A DNA stretch of 64,000 nt from Carya illinoinensis (GCF_018687715.1 NC_056766.1:28238433-28302432), one strand, 5' to 3'. Numbered from the stretch's first letter, positions 10,086-23,200 are shown. The notes: generated from the letters alone by a model not told the origin. A program made the numbers and translations.

Positions 10086-13006
10086 CTAGAAGTACTCAAA
10101 ATCTATGTAAGAGGGATCGTTAAAACTAGTGTTTTCTTTGTCACCTCCAATCTCTGCCATCTTCTTCTCTGCCATGCTTGCCTCTTTGCTGCCATACTGC
10201 GAGAATTCTACAAGATCAGGAATGTGGGGAGGCATTGCACTTCTTACCAGGGCCCAGTTCACTCCCTCAAAAAAAGGGTGTTGTTTGATTTCTGTAGCAC
10301 CCCTTTTGTATGCGATCCTCTTATGTGGTTCTTTCACCAAAAGTCCTCGTATAAGATCACGAGCCACGAAGCTCACACGCGGAGTTTCAGGAAATCTCAG
10401 TGGCTGGCCTACAACATTGAAAAGTGTGGCACGATTGCCTGAGCCTTTGAAGGGAGTTGTCCCATGCAACAGTTCGTATAAGAAGATGCCAAATGTCCAC
10501 CAATCTACCGCACTTCCATGACCCTCTCCACGGATGATCTCCGGAGCTAGATATTCATGTGTCCCAACAAATGACATTGAGCGCACATTTGTTGGCTCTG
10601 CCATGAGTTCAGGGAGGGAGCCTCCATCAAAGAACCCGAAATCTGATTTTGATTTACGATTCTTTTTACTCGGCAAAATGCGTGGAAGAAAATTCGATGG
10701 CTGCATACAGCCATGAACTGCAAGTTCGTCTTCCAAAATTCCTCCAACACCAGTAATTCCACCATTGCTTACATTGATAGTTGAAGACTTGACAAGTGTA
10801 GGGCTCACAGAGCAACGCAGGGATAAATCGAAATCTGAAAGCATGATATGACCCTCTTCTCTCACTAGGACATTTTCTGGCTTCAGATCCCTGTAAACAA
10901 TACCTAGCATGTGCAGATACTCAAGTGCTAACAACACCTCTGATGCATAAAACCTGTTAAAAGAGCAAGGAGCCAAGGAAATCAATATGCTCTCAGTTTC
11001 TTAAATTTGTAAAAGAAACTCAATTCAGTAAGCAAAACATAAATTATTTAGATAGATATTGATAGTGGAGAAGAACACTTTGATTTATATTTATATAGAA
11101 AAGGGAAGGTGTTGATAGAAATTAAAGCCAAGTTTTCAGTCACGGACCCTTTATACCAGTAAATGTTCATTTCCAAGAGTATATGGTCTCCAATCTCCTC
11201 ATGACATCTACTTCGTTTTTATCTTCTTTAAGTTCAAATAGTTGAAACAAAGTGAGCTTTTAAATAATGACATTGAATTAGACATGTAAGCTATAAAATC
11301 AGCTTAGATATAGAGTGCAACAATGGTTCCTTCACATGTTCCTAGTATAATCAAGGATCCTTTGCATTTGATATTTGAATAATATGTGAAAAGCTTGCTA
11401 TTACTAGTTCTTTCCCTCAGGACTCAGAAGACATTTGTATAATCTTCTAGCTTTGATGTTGTAAGACGAGGTGTGGAAAGAGGTGATGACCAACCATTTA
11501 ATTCTTAGGTTCATATACTTGTATCGAAAGATGAGTGTTTTGTCATGTTAACTTGTTAAACTTTATCACAATTTATCTAATATATTACAAAATAAAAATT
11601 TGTGTAGACTTTGAAGTTGTTGAAAGAATTGGACAGCTTTCTATATATTAGGCAGAATGCCTTCCATTCTTTCAATTTCCTTTGAAACAGAGGATCCATG
11701 TTGAGGAAGATTTGTTAAGTACGTTACAAGATTACACTTTGATAATTCTATTATCTAAGGAAAACACATGCTCTCTCCGATTCTTTTTCAAATAGTACAA
11801 TCATATTTACCATTTCTGGTTATCAAAGCCCTTTGCTAAATTCAAACATGAAGAAATAAAACACCCAACATAAATTTCATGATATTTATTGTAGAAAAGA
11901 TATACTTGAATGATAATCACAAGATACAAACAAGAATTATAAGTAGATGGAAAGGTAGTTACCGTGCAGCTTCCTCAGTAAAATACTTGTTAGGTTGTTT
12001 CTGCCGTAGAGAATGAAGATTACCTCCACTACAGAACTCCATGACAAGGCAGTAGTATTTATCATTTTCAAAGTAAGAGTATAGGGTGGGCAAAAATGGG
12101 TGGTCAAGAAGTCCGAGTATCTCCCTTTCGGTCTGTGCTCGAAGAAGCTTGTTTCTACTCACAAGGGAGGCCTTGTCCATGACTTTCATCGCAAAGTAGG
12201 CCTTAGTTCCTTTAAGTTCAACAAGATAAACACTCCCAATATCTCCATATCCAATGCGCTTGAGAAGCCGAAAATGGCTAAGACTTAGAGGGAAACCCTT
12301 GGAAACAGAGTTAATGGCATCCCATCGCACATCACCACCAGTGTGCGGCTTGAGGGGTGTGGGCGAGCTCTCTAAGCTGTCACTACGAGAGCTACTTCCA
12401 CTCCCTTGGCCAAAGTTGGAGAAGAAACTTGTATTCTTTACACCACTTGTTGTCATTCCTGTTGAAGTTGTAGGGAGTTCACAATTTGGAGACATCCTTG
12501 GGCTTGAGACTTGGTTGTAGTTATTAGAATTAGACACAAACTTGATATCTGGGTCCATTCTTCTAGAATCATATGGAGGGGTAATTGTCAAATTTGGTTT
12601 CCTTTTGGAGATTGGATCCTTATGTACAGGTTTACATGCTGAACTTTTAGATGAATCGACAGACATATTTCCTCCTTGATCCACTTTTTTGGCGTCATTC
12701 AGTTGATCAACTGAATTGGCACCATTTTTTACACAATCATCCATCTTTGTGGGTTGACATGGGGCTTTTAGTGATGAAACGTAGCTCATCTGCATTAGCA
12801 AATGAAACATTTGTTTATATCATGATGAACACATCAATCTTCACATACAGAAATGCATGCATACATACATACATACATACACATATATATATATATGGTC
12901 TTAGAATCTTTTCGTGAATCGTATGACGTTGTGTGAATGAGAACAGGTATATGGAAGAAACAGTTACCTCAGATGAGTCTGGCCTTTTGATAGGATTTGA
13001 TGACAT
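10086..13006 (-). CDS. AGCVIII serine/threonine protein kinase, D6PK/AGC1 type
   Basis: A plant AGC kinase, 577 aa. The exons I infer are 13006-12968 (13 codons from ATG, GAG|GTAACT donor), 12789-11963 (after ...TGCAG; donor G|GTAACT) and 10953-10086 (after ...AACAG), and the joins keep frame. The N-terminal ~185 residues are Ser/Thr-rich and probably disordered. Kinase features: [10 protein letters not shown]-loop near 190-200, AMK lysine ~215, YRDLKPEN (Asp 311), and DFD at 329-331 in place of DFG, the AGCVIII hallmark. An ~80-residue insertion with a basic cluster (SKKNRKSK) follows, then [10 protein letters not shown]. The C-terminus is ...DFEYF, a PDK1-docking FxxF motif. Relatives (D6PK, AGC1.5, AGC1.7) act at the plasma membrane in polar auxin transport or pollen-tube growth. 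I favour AGC1.5/AGC1.7 from context only. No disruption is seen. Confidence 0.93.
10954..11962 (-). other. Kinase intron 2
   Basis: About 1.0 kb, GT-AG, phase 2 (it splits the Arg codon between EAA and FYAS, inside the kinase domain). AT-rich with no internal gene or obvious transposon. Confidence 0.85.
12790..12967 (-). other. Kinase intron 1
   Basis: 178 nt, GT-AG, phase 0. It contains a (CATA)n plus (TA)n microsatellite at about 12857-12896. Exon 2 begins with its own in-frame ATG, so transcription starting inside this intron could also give a protein shorter by 13 residues. Confidence 0.75.
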
Positions 13007-14389
13007 TTATGGGGCAACACAGCAGCACCGCTCAACAGGTAATCCTGGCCAGATTGGTGTGAATATGAATTAATTCTCCGACAAATAAAATGCCAAAAAA
13101 AAAAAATCTTTAACAGATCGATCACATGATCATGTGGCCTTTGGTCGTGTAAAGGTAGATTGGGCTTAAGAACTATATCCTCCATTTAAACGAATCACAA
13201 GCTCAAGTGATTCGATAAATATATCCATAGCATTCACTTAGGATCGATCATACATGTGTGAAATTTTGCATTGACGAAGAGAACAAACATTCATACCATG
13301 CCAAACAAACGAGTCCGTAACAAAAGCTTCAAATAGTAATTCTTTGGAAGCATTTCTCATGCATGGCAATGAAAATAATCAACATGTGTGAGTACGTGCT
13401 GGGCTCGTAATGGAATGTGACACAGCACAAACATCAGAATCACAAAGGTCAAAGATGGAAGATAAAATAATATATACAATTGTGATTTGGGAATCAATTA
13501 CTTGGGGAAAAAAAAAAAAAAAAGAAAGGGAAAAATCAATTAAAAAGCAGAATTTGCGTGGACCCATCTAACAAATACTGGGTGGAATGCAGAACGAACC
13601 AGGAATTCAAAAATGGCAGCAATGAACAGCGTGGTATGTGTTCCTGAGAATCTTATTGCATTTCCCCTGAATCTTAGAACGAGTGAAATGATTTTCTTGG
13701 GACTTGTGCGAGGAAAATGAGAGGCGGAAATTGCAGGGAAAGGGAGGAAAAAAACAGAGAGAAAGAAGTGGTTGGGAGGGAAGTGGTTTTCTGGGTATGG
13801 AGAATGAGCTGGTTCAAGATTGAAGCACCACCCTTCATCAGGTGGAGTGACAATTGTAGAGAGAAATTTGTGGAACAAGTCAGACAGAATGATAACAGAA
13901 CTAAAACTAGAAATTTCCATAATTATAGTATCATATATATATTATACATTATTATATAAAAGAAACAGAGAAATATCAAAACAATGTGTGTTATACGAAG
14001 AGAGAGTAGAAACGGTCAGCTATGAAGACGGATTGGATAGGCGTTTAATCCTCCCAAATCAAACGTGGCGTCACTCATATGCCTTTATTTTCCAACTATT
14101 GGTCCGTCCATAAGTTAACTTCCTAGCTACAAGTTGTTCATCGACCGGAAAATCTATCTTTGAGAAAATTTACACAGACTAATGTGTCAGCTATTGAATA
14201 AGGAAGATTTTAAAATTTAAAATTCAAAATGTAATTTTTTTAAAAAAATAAATAAATTCGATTAAAATCATTTCTAATTAATTGATTGGATTTGACCATC
14301 TAGCTTAAACATACTGTTCACATCATATTTTATATACTTTTAGGCTAGGTTCCAGCAACTCGAATTTTCGTTTTTGGGCTTGCATACAC
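13007..14389. other. Upstream region of the kinase gene, no other gene
   Basis: It holds the presumed promoter and 5' leader of the minus-strand kinase. A poly-A run lies near 13507-13523 and a purine-rich stretch at about 13725-13800. Open frames on both strands at 13540-14113 overlap one another, have skewed composition, and I do not regard them as genes. Confidence 0.5.
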
Positions 14390-14940
14390 AGAGAAACAAG
14401 GGCCTTAGTAAAGGGCAAGGAGTCTCCGATGCTAAAGTCTTAATCCTCTTAATAGTTTGTGCAAGTGAGTAGAGAGAGTTCAGAAAAAATTCTTTATATA
14501 TAGAAATTGTCTTTTATACTATATTTCTGAAGGTCAACTATTCATACCTTATGTTAGGGGAATATATCACCTCAACAAATCTTTTAGTCATATTTTTTTA
14601 ATGTGAGGTAGTTTCTGAGGTGATACAATTAATGTAAAGTAACTCCATGTCCCTTCTACCCTGCAAATACACACTGTCAGGTTCTTCCTCCTCTACCTAC
14701 TAAAAAATCAAAGACTTTTTATATTTTTCGTTTATCTGCCTGTATAGTGTTATCTGAGACTAGGTATCGTAAAGAGATATCGAGGTGATATATCCCCTCC
14801 TTCCTTGCATCTTGGGGGTCTTTGTGCGTAATTATCTCTAATGGGACGAGGGGCCGCTCGATCGGGTTGGGCTCCTCATGTTTGGATTTGTTTTTTGTCC
14901 TTCGACTTGGGAGGAAAAATCTCCTTACGCACGTCAAGTT
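14390..14940. repeat. LTR-like non-coding repeat
   Basis: It contains a phrase ending CCGATGCTAAAGTC at about 14430; a similar phrase (TTCGATGCTAAAGTCA) recurs at about 61915. Short direct repeats around 'ATATATCACCTC' also occur. Composition and phrase sharing suggest LTR fragments of one retroelement family, but ends could not be set. A 72-residue minus-strand frame inside it shows no family motif. Confidence 0.35.
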
Positions 14941-15129
14941 ATAAGATAGACCTTATAACTCATCACTTATGGATCTCATATTAACAATAAATTCATGTAA
15001 TTATATTCCCTTCGACATTATATATACAAAACAGAAAAGGAATGAAATATGTAAGTTTGACTTTTACTGCGTTGGACTTCATGCCAGTGAAGATTCCCAT
15101 TCGCCTTGAAATAAACGTTAAGCCCAACT

Positions 15130-16800
15130 GAAGGGCGGAGGAAGGACAAGTAGAAATTTTTTCGCCGACTTATTCTAGAGAAAGAAGCTCCTACGTCTCT
15201 CTAGAACGTAAACCAGGGCAACAAAACGGGAGGAGGTGGGACCCTCCCTCCTTCCTCTTTTGTTTTTCTAGATATTCCCAAGCTTTCTACTTGAGTTGCT
15301 TTGTGTTTTGTGAGGGAAAATAAGGGCACGTTGGCCATGGTTATAGAGGCTTGATAGCCCTATCACCATGTATTGTGCCGAGACTTCCATCATACAAAAC
15401 CAATCAGCTGAACGGGGTGGTCTTGCGCGATGGAGGTGGAGAGTTCTGGTTTTGCTGGATTCTGAGTTTTTCACCAAATAAAAAACTCGTAGCTGGGCGG
15501 GGCAGTCTCGCACGATGGAGGCGGAGGGTCCTGGCTTAGTTGGCTAACTTCGAGCCTTTCACCAAACAAAAACACGCAGCTGGGCTTGGTGGTCTGTACG
15601 AAGGAGGTGGGAGGTGTCGGAGTGAGTCGGGATGTGGTGGTGGTGCTCTCAGATGCATGCTTGAAATGCTCAAGCTCCAACTGGACGGAACGTATGCTTG
15701 AAGGTCCAACTATGGTTGCTTCTTGGCGTGTTCCTACAGAAATGCTTTCTGTGGACAAGATCCCAAAATGGAGGAGGTGGATGCACACTGAAGTGCGTGG
15801 ATGACGCTGTGTTGGCCAAGGAGTAATGCTTTTCAGTGCATGGAATGCTCTGTTGCTGGCCAAGGAAAAAAGAGGAAAGGGGTGAAGTCCGACTCACGAA
15901 GTTTGTCGGGGGACAGAGAGGGATGAGTATGAAGATAGCCGATTTAGAGCCATTTTTCAATGCATTTTTATTGGTTTTTTAGTGTTTTCATGTTATTTAG
16001 TACGTCGGTTTCTTTGGTTTGTTTTGATTTTCCCAATTTTCTGTTGGTTTCTTCAAGTTTTCTGTTGGTTAGTTTCATTTTGTTGTTTGACAATAAGGCT
16101 TCGGGGCTGCGATGCGATGATGATGACAATAAGCCCAGGAGTGCAGACCGTGTTTTCAGTCCTCTGCAAGCCTGCGTTTCGGCAAAAGTTGCCTTGCTTC
16201 AATCTTGCTATGGAGGAGAAGTGCGCCTGGGCTGGAGAGAGCAAACGAATGTGGAGTTTGTTGGAGAGTATGTCGGGCACTCACGCATGCTTTTGCGCCT
16301 GCTTGCTGTAGGAGAAGGTGGGGTTTGTCGAGCACTCATAGACAAAAAGACAATGGGCAGACAACGTGGTTTAGAAGTGCATCATGGCGGTTAATCTGTT
16401 GGAGAGCCATTGTGCTTTATTTTTAGTATTTCTCGTTTTAGTTTTTTAATATTACAAATAAATAGAAATAAGTTATTGGACTTTATTATCCATAGCAAAC
16501 TAGTCCCTCTCTTCCATAGGAGGAGGAGGGTGATAAGTCCCTCTCTACCTTTGGAGGGTGAGAGTTGGTATATGTTTTCTCCGACAAGTCGAGTTAGACA
16601 CATCTATTATTATCGAGTTAGACACATCTATTATTATAGAGTCTCGTATCTTAGAATGATCTTATTACTAGAGAGCTTCGAAGTTAAAATAATATCCGGT
16701 ACAATAATTTTTGTGTGCAAGGGAGCTTACAACAAATAAGTAATTAGCTTGTAATCAGGGCTTGTTATCTGTACTTATTAGTCGCAAATGTAACCTCATT
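15130..16800. repeat. GC-rich transposon-like region with imperfect ~85 bp direct repeats
   Basis: Three diverged direct repeats run from about 15408 to 15640. Each starts with a CTGAACGGGG/CTGGGCGGGG/CTGGGCTTGG phrase, continues through a GATGGAGGTGGAG-like core, and the first two end with a TTTCACCAAA phrase. From 15900 onward the sequence is T-rich then GC-rich, with a short exact tandem duplication at about 16590-16640. Several frames are open by chance on both strands; none shows a protein family. It is best read as a non-autonomous retroelement or LTR. Confidence 0.5.
16591..16640. repeat. Two-copy 24 bp tandem duplication
   Basis: The phrase GAGTTAGACACATCTATTAT plus four bases occurs twice head to tail. 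The copies are identical, suggesting recent slippage. Confidence 0.8.
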
Positions 16801-17370
16801 CTTTTGTGAATAAATAGAAGTTTATTTCCCATTAAATAATTAAATAAATAAATAAATTGAAAAAAGGGGGTGGTAGAGGAAGGGAGTAAGATAACTAGAA
16901 TCCAAGTGGTTTGGTTACTCGACAATAGCTTGAGCATTAACATTGGATTGGTTATCTCAATCTTCAAAATCTGAAGAATATGTAACTTTTTAACTTTAAC
17001 TAATCACTAAACACTTAAAATCTACATTGGATTAACCAACACATTCTCTATAATAATAAAATATTATTATTTTTAACTATTTATTTCTCTTTAATTAATT
17101 TTTATTTTTTAATTACTTTTAGCAATTTTATTGTTCTAATGTTCAATAACCTCCAATAATCATATCTATAATATAACAATATTAAAATATAACAAAATAA
17201 TGAGAAAATCACATAATTACATGCATACAACAAAATAACAACCCAACAGATCTATATGTGGCAATAGTTGATACCCAAAATAACAGCCTAACAAAACAAA
17301 GGCCAATATCTGTCAAATCCAACAACCCAAAATAACAAAAAGTTACAAAATAGTATAGCAGAAATGATTT

Positions 17371-17570
17371 GTGCAGTCGGGAAATGCAGTCGGCGTACAG
17401 TCGGCTGTAAAAAAAAAATTAATACGGGACCCATATGAAAAAAAAAAATTATTTTTATAACTTTTTATAATTCATGTAGGTCCCCCTGAATATAAAATAA
17501 TTTTTTTATAATTTTTTTTTATTCATTCTGTACAGCCGACTGCACGCCGACTGCATTTCCCGACTGTATG
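17371..17570. mobile_element. 200 bp MITE with ~39 bp terminal inverted repeats (CAGTCGG family)
   Basis: The left arm (GTGCAGTCGGGAAATGCAGT...) is almost the exact reverse complement of the right arm. The arms carry three CAGTCGG words each, and the centre is AT-rich. A second copy in opposite orientation lies at 51041-51237. No coding capacity. The flanking TAGCAAAGCCC matches the flank of the second copy in reverse complement, so the true termini may extend a little further. Confidence 0.85.
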
Positions 17571-17734
17571 TAGCAAAGCCCATAGTATAGTTCAACCATA
17601 TGTGGCTGCCCATCTACTAAAACCAATTGTAAACTGTTTAATTATAATATTAAGTAGATAAGAATAGGTTGAGATGGAGATGGCTACACATCTTCAAAAT
17701 CAAAAGATAGAAATGGAGGCGGAGATGTAGATGA

Positions 17735-18789
17735 AAATCGCTTCCGTGATTCCTCAAAAATCTCTTTTTAAATATTCAAGAGATACTCTTGCTACATTCT
17801 ATTCATGCCAACAAGATCTAATTTCATTATCTTCATATCAATCTTCATTTTCTCCATATCATTCTTCATCTTTTTCTCTGCTAGTAATTCAGTCCTCTCA
17901 AAATTATTTTTGCTAATATCTTGTCTTCTCTCATAAATGTATATCTCTTTATCATTTCTCATGCCATTTAAGACCTAAGCAAATTAAGCTTCGTAAGTTT
18001 TTCTAGTCTTCCTCTTTCTCTCCCTTTCTTTCTCAATTTTCTTGCCTGGATGTCTCTCAGAAATGATTTATACATTGTCATTTAAAGTTTCATCTCCTAG
18101 TGAAGTCGAGTCCGCAATAGCAAGGCGTTACCTATGTGGTTTCCTTCTTGTTAAGAATATAGAAACATATTGCTACCATTTTGGTTAGTGTCTCAATAGA
18201 CACTAGCAATGTTCCATATTGTATGTGGTCTTCTTAGTCTCTCTATACATGATTTTGGTTTTTTCAATCTAAATATGCGAAAGAAGTGAGAAAGTGATAA
18301 TAGAATTTCAACAAAAAAAAATTAAGAATCAAATGTAGTTAGAAACTCATACCTTATCATACTCTATTGCACCACTTGGATGCAATGATTCTACTTGAGC
18401 TACAGTAGCACAAAACTTATTTGTGCATTTTTGGATCACCGACCATCAATTGGTTAACGACCCCCCAAAACGATTTGCCATGCTAGTTTTTTATACTCAT
18501 TGTAATAATCGCTAATTCTCTCTCACATTTGTGAATATTTTTTATCCATCCCTCGGATAGCATCCGTACTAATATTGAGCCAAGCCGACACGAGGAGATT
18601 GTCCTTCTCTACAGTGAAAGAAACACCTCATTGTGTTTTCTTACTAGGTGACCTTTTTTCACCTGCCAATTGTGTTGTTTGGAGTCCAACATTATCATAG
18701 CTGCTAGTCATTAGAATACTAGAGATTCCTTGTTCACCACTTTGGAATAGAATGGTAAAAAATTGATCTTCATCAAATGTGGTGTCCAT
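17735..18789 (-). pseudogene. PIF/Harbinger ORF1-type (SANT/NAM-like) gene, broken
   Basis: Read on the minus strand. Exon 1 starts at ATG 18789 (MDTTFDEDQFF) and runs to a GATAAG|GTATGAG donor at 18353. Exon 2 begins near 18271 after ...ATATTTAG and fades out near 17735. Recognisable blocks are FTVEKDNLLVSAWLNISTD (SANT/Myb-like start), CTNKFCATVAQVESLHPSGA, ME-HC...RHxPKW (the FEHCW..LKxxPKW block), and HPGKKIEKERERK (the RPIGKK/AKE block). These belong to the plant family often labelled NAM-like or 'glutathione S-transferase T3-like', the DNA-binding ORF1 partner of PIF/Harbinger transposases. It has several in-frame stops and at least one frameshift. No DDE transposase neighbour is seen, so this is a stray ORF1 or a decayed domesticated copy. 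Confidence 0.8.
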
Positions 18790-19620
18790 CCTTGATTCAA
18801 ATATAATTGTACAAAATCAAGACTAGACTCATAATTCCAATATGCTCAGTACATAAACTCATCATTCCAATATGTTCAATACATCCCAAACCCTTTCGTG
18901 TACATGTTAAATATGTTGTATTCAATCAACAACAAAATATAACAAAAGAAGATTATCATGTAATCCCTCATCATCTTTCTCATAAAGCTCATTTTCATCT
19001 TCAATAAATTCTGAATTTGGTTTTTAAAGTTCAACATTTAAAATCCAAAATGTGGAAAAAAAAAACATTTTGAGTCTTTGTCATGGCAATGAAAATACAT
19101 ATACCAAGACAAACCAAAAATTGAGTCTTTTGCAAGACCCGCGTGCAAAAACAAAACAAGATCAAGAATCAAATGCCAACTCACAGATTGTTCCCAATAC
19201 ACACGTTGTTCCCAAATCACAGGATCGCAGAGAAGATGTTCCCAATAACCACAGATACCGCAAAATGAAAACCATCTCTAACCCTACCAAAGAACTTCAC
19301 AAACAAAGACGATGAAGAGGAAGCAAGGATAGATGGGTGTGCAATAAAATCCATTGTCTTGGTCAGGGATTGTGCAAAAATCAAAAATTTATATACCGTG
19401 GGTATACGCAATGATAAATGTGCAACATGGGTATACAAAATGGATATGCTTAGTCCTTAAAACTAGAGTAAAATGCCACCAAACAAATCCAAACAACATC
19501 AATAAAATCAAACCTAAACAACAAAATCAAGAGTATAATCAAGGATAGGGATTCGGATTTTACCGTGTTGTTGAAACTCAATACTGGAGTGAAGCCGTCG
19601 TGGTGTCATGCTGGAGGGAA
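18790..19620. other. No gene recognised
   Basis: AT-rich. Small open frames lack family features. Possibly residual flank of the Harbinger-like relic. Confidence 0.4.
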
Positions 19621-19850
19621 GGAAGTGAAAGATAAAGAAGGAAGTGAAAGATAAAGAAGAAGAGCTATGGGAGAGAAAGAGGGAAGAAGAAGAGAAAGAA
19701 CAAAGAAAAAACTAGAAGAAGAGAAAGAAGGAAGAGATGTGGGAGAGGGAAGAAGAAGAGGAAGAAGAAAAAAAAAACTGGAAGAGAAATGATAAGAACC
19801 GGGAGAGAAAAGAAAAGAAGAAATGTAGGAGAGAGTGAGTCAAAATTAAT
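19620..19850. repeat. Purine-rich low-complexity tract
   Basis: Long GAAGAAGAGAAAG-type sequence on the plus strand, including a duplicated GGAAGTGAAAGATAAAGAAG phrase near 19620. The open frame on the opposite strand is Phe/Leu/Ser-only low complexity and is not a gene. Confidence 0.8.
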
Positions 19851-19889
19851 AAACAATGCGTATATTAGCTACAGGAGTTTTCAATTTTT

Positions 19890-20095
19890 TTCGGTTTGAT
19901 TGATTAAAATTCTCATCTTAAACTCAAAATTCTCTCATCATTACAATTTTCTCAAATCCTCATATAAAATATAATAAATAATTCAACTTTTTCTTAACTT
20001 TTTCAAATCCCAAAACAATAATAATATAATATTTTAATATTTCATTTTAAAACTCAACATTCTCATCTTACTACCAAATTATAATAAAAGTTACT
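19890..20095. mobile_element. Degenerate CTCATCT-family MITE
   Basis: It shares with the clear copy at 23304-23494 the internal phrases AAAATATAATAAATAATTCAAC and CAAATCCCAAAACAATAATAAT, and ends in CTCATC words. Terminal repeats are eroded. It lies just upstream of the nitrobindin gene and may overlap its promoter. Confidence 0.6.
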
Positions 20096-20227
20096 GTAGC
20101 TCATAATTAATATAAAATTTGACTAATCCGATATTGGCCAACTATGATAAAATCAGTCAAATTTAAGGAGGAAAAGTAATTTGAATAAGCCGATGCAAAT
20201 GCTCCCGTGAATCCCGAAAGTGAGAAA

Positions 20228-23200
20228 ATGGAGAATATTTCACAACCGCCAGTACCGCTGGCAGATGCAGCGGCCGTGCACCCGGGAATAGAACCGATAT
20301 CGTTCCTGCTGGGGACATGGAAAGGCCAAGGAGAGGGTGGCTTTCCCACCATCAATTCTTTCTCCTACGGCGAAGAACTCCGTTTCACCCACCATTCTTC
20401 CAGGCCAGTCATAGCTTACACCCAGAAGACTTGGAAACTCAACTCCGGGGAGCCTATGCACGCGGAGAGCGGATTCTGGCGCCCCAAACCCGACGGTTCC
20501 ATCGAAGTTGTCATTGCGCAAAGCACTGGTCTTGCTGAAGTCCTGGTACTTTGGTCCCTCTAATTCATTTGTCATATTTTCAGCATCCCCATTTCATCGT
20601 ATCTGATATATTGTTTCTCAAATTTCTGATAAATTCCTTTTCTGTAGTATTTGTCGAGTCGAATCCGTGATAATTTACAATACCGATAGGATGTTCATGA
20701 ATTGCCCATCTAGTTGTGAGCCCTTTGTGAGGATCAGGCAGGTTTGGTAAACATGTCTCAACTCAAAATTTTCATCTCAACTCAAAATTCTCATCTATTC
20801 ATTATAACTTTCCCAAATTTTCACACAAAGTATAATATCCAATTCAACCTTTTCAAATCCTAATTCAACTTTTTCAAATTCCAAACTTAAAATTCTCATC
20901 TTACTTACCAAACCTGTCCGCATGAAATCTCTTCATGTTGAAAGTTTTTTTTTTTTTTTGAAATGCTCATCTAAACCTTTATTTAGGAAAACAAATGTCC
21001 ATCTTTTAAAGCTACTAGTTTTTGTTAGTGAACATTGATTTATATATATATATATATATGTTAGTGAGCATTGATACTTTATTATGTTTCACCCGTTACT
21101 GATCATTGATAAGGAGTCAAGATTAGCCTTTTTCTGCTATTTTTAGTGTTTGGTTTAAGCGTAAATGATCTTGAATTCTAGATTAGCATCAATAACAAAT
21201 TCAGATTCGTAGTATGAAGTATTCGGTTAGGTGTGTGGCTCTTAATCTGTGTACATGGGATGCTCCTTTGCATTTACTAGTAAAGTTCTTACTTGGAAAG
21301 CTTCTATGGTGCTTGGTTCAAAAGCATTGGTTTTCAATTTTGTTTATAAAATTGCTTTTTCTGCCCTTTTTAATATTCTGGTGTGTGTGGCTGGATGTGG
21401 TAACCATATAATCTCCACTCCAGAAAGGGACATACAACACAGAAGAGAAAGTCATAAAGCTTCAAAGTGAACTTGTGGGCAATGCCTCTAAGGTAATTTA
21501 TTTCTGGTAATTGTAGTTTACTATCTTGCAACAGGTTTTTGATTTATGTGGGCATGTGAAAAATATCCTATTATTTTAATTTCCTGCTAAATGAATGAGC
21601 TCTCTCCAAAACTACTTTAGAACTATATGAAAACCCTGTTGTTCCCCCTTCAGAATGCTGGGCTTATAAATTCATTGTCGGTTGAGGGGATGTGTATAAA
21701 TGGAAAAATGAGCTGTATTAGCAGTCTACTTTTTTTTCTTTTTTTTTTTTTTTCCCTCTTGGTAACCGGTTGTGTACCCTTGAAGATAACCAACTTCAGT
21801 GTCATCTTCACTCTCCCCTCTCACTCCGGCGAAAAGCCACTTTATATGATAAGGAAATAGCTAGATAGCTTCAGATTTATGTACTTATACTATGCATTGC
21901 AAAAGCTGTGAAGATGGTGCTCCGGTGAGAGAAATTAAAACTCTTCCTCTTGACCTTGAGATGGACTATGCGTCCAAAATGTGGATTTGAGTTTTATTTT
22001 TGAATATTTCTTGTATCCAACAGCTTTGAGGTGCAGCAACAGTTCATTTGAGGTTTGTCCTCATTGATACAAGTGCTCATCATTTTGGATTTTGATTTAG
22101 AAGGTGATTGTACTAGTACCTCTTGCAAACTCATGGGTTTCTGTGAACAGTATAATGAGTGAAAATCAAGGTATAGTTTATGCAAGTCATTCTAGATGGT
22201 GCTTTTCTGGTTAAGTAGTAGGTTTGTTGTAACATACGGATTAGAAGATGATAATAATAATAAATAAATAAATAAATAAAATTAGGACAATAACCAATTT
22301 AACTTTAGTTTAATTAGTATTAGACATTTTTTTCTGAATAATATTATTATTTTATTTTTATATAGATAAACGTAGACAAATCTTTAATTAGAAATTTTCT
22401 TCATTCTAAATTATCATTTCAGATTTTATTAAGTTGAATCCAAATCTATTGAGCGAGTTTCTTTCGAAATTTACCACCAACTTTTATCTAAGATTCACAG
22501 CTTTTAAACTCTTACCCGATTGGATAAATTTTTACATGTCTAGTTCATCCCCAAATGTCCCATGCCAGACTGTGTTAAAAAAAAAATAGTCAGCCAATTG
22601 ACCAACACGCAGTCCTCAATCACAACCTCATCAAGTCAGTCCCTTCCATGTACAGAGTAAACATCAATTCCCACTCCAAATCAAATAAGTCGAACACTTC
22701 TCCATCTTCAAATTCCTATCCTGCAGCAAATCCCAAGTACACAAAAATCCTGAATCACAGTCAGTGATTGATTTTGAGTGGAACACATTAACAGTCTCTT
22801 CTCTTTATATACACTCAGTTCTCTTCAAATTCTCCACAAAATATTTATTCTTAGCCACAACGTAACAAGCTACCAACTGGCCCCATCGTCCATCAATCAG
22901 ATTACACACCCACTACAAACCAAAATTTCCCTCACACCCAAACCACCGATTGGTCTCTACCGCAGCTCAAGCCAGCCTAGATCCGCCGTCTTCCATGATC
23001 TCACTATTGCTGCCGTTGATCTCAGAACAGCCACCAGCCCGTCGCAAGGTCTCTTTTCTCTCGGTAAGGCTCTCTTTCTTTCCTACTGTTCTTTTCTTAT
23101 GCAGCCACTAGATATGAGATCTCTCTCTCAGTTTTCTCTCACAGCTTTCGCTTTTCTCTCAGTTACCTTTCTCGGCTGTTCTCTATATAGGTTTTATTTC

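Noticed and set aside
13540..13920. 126-residue minus-strand frame upstream of the kinase
   Set aside because: Ser/Phe-rich product of a purine-rich tract, no family motif, and it lies where the kinase promoter or leader is expected.
15268..16394. Several frames of 60-144 residues on both strands
   Set aside because: They fall in a block of imperfect direct repeats with shifting frames and no recognisable domain.
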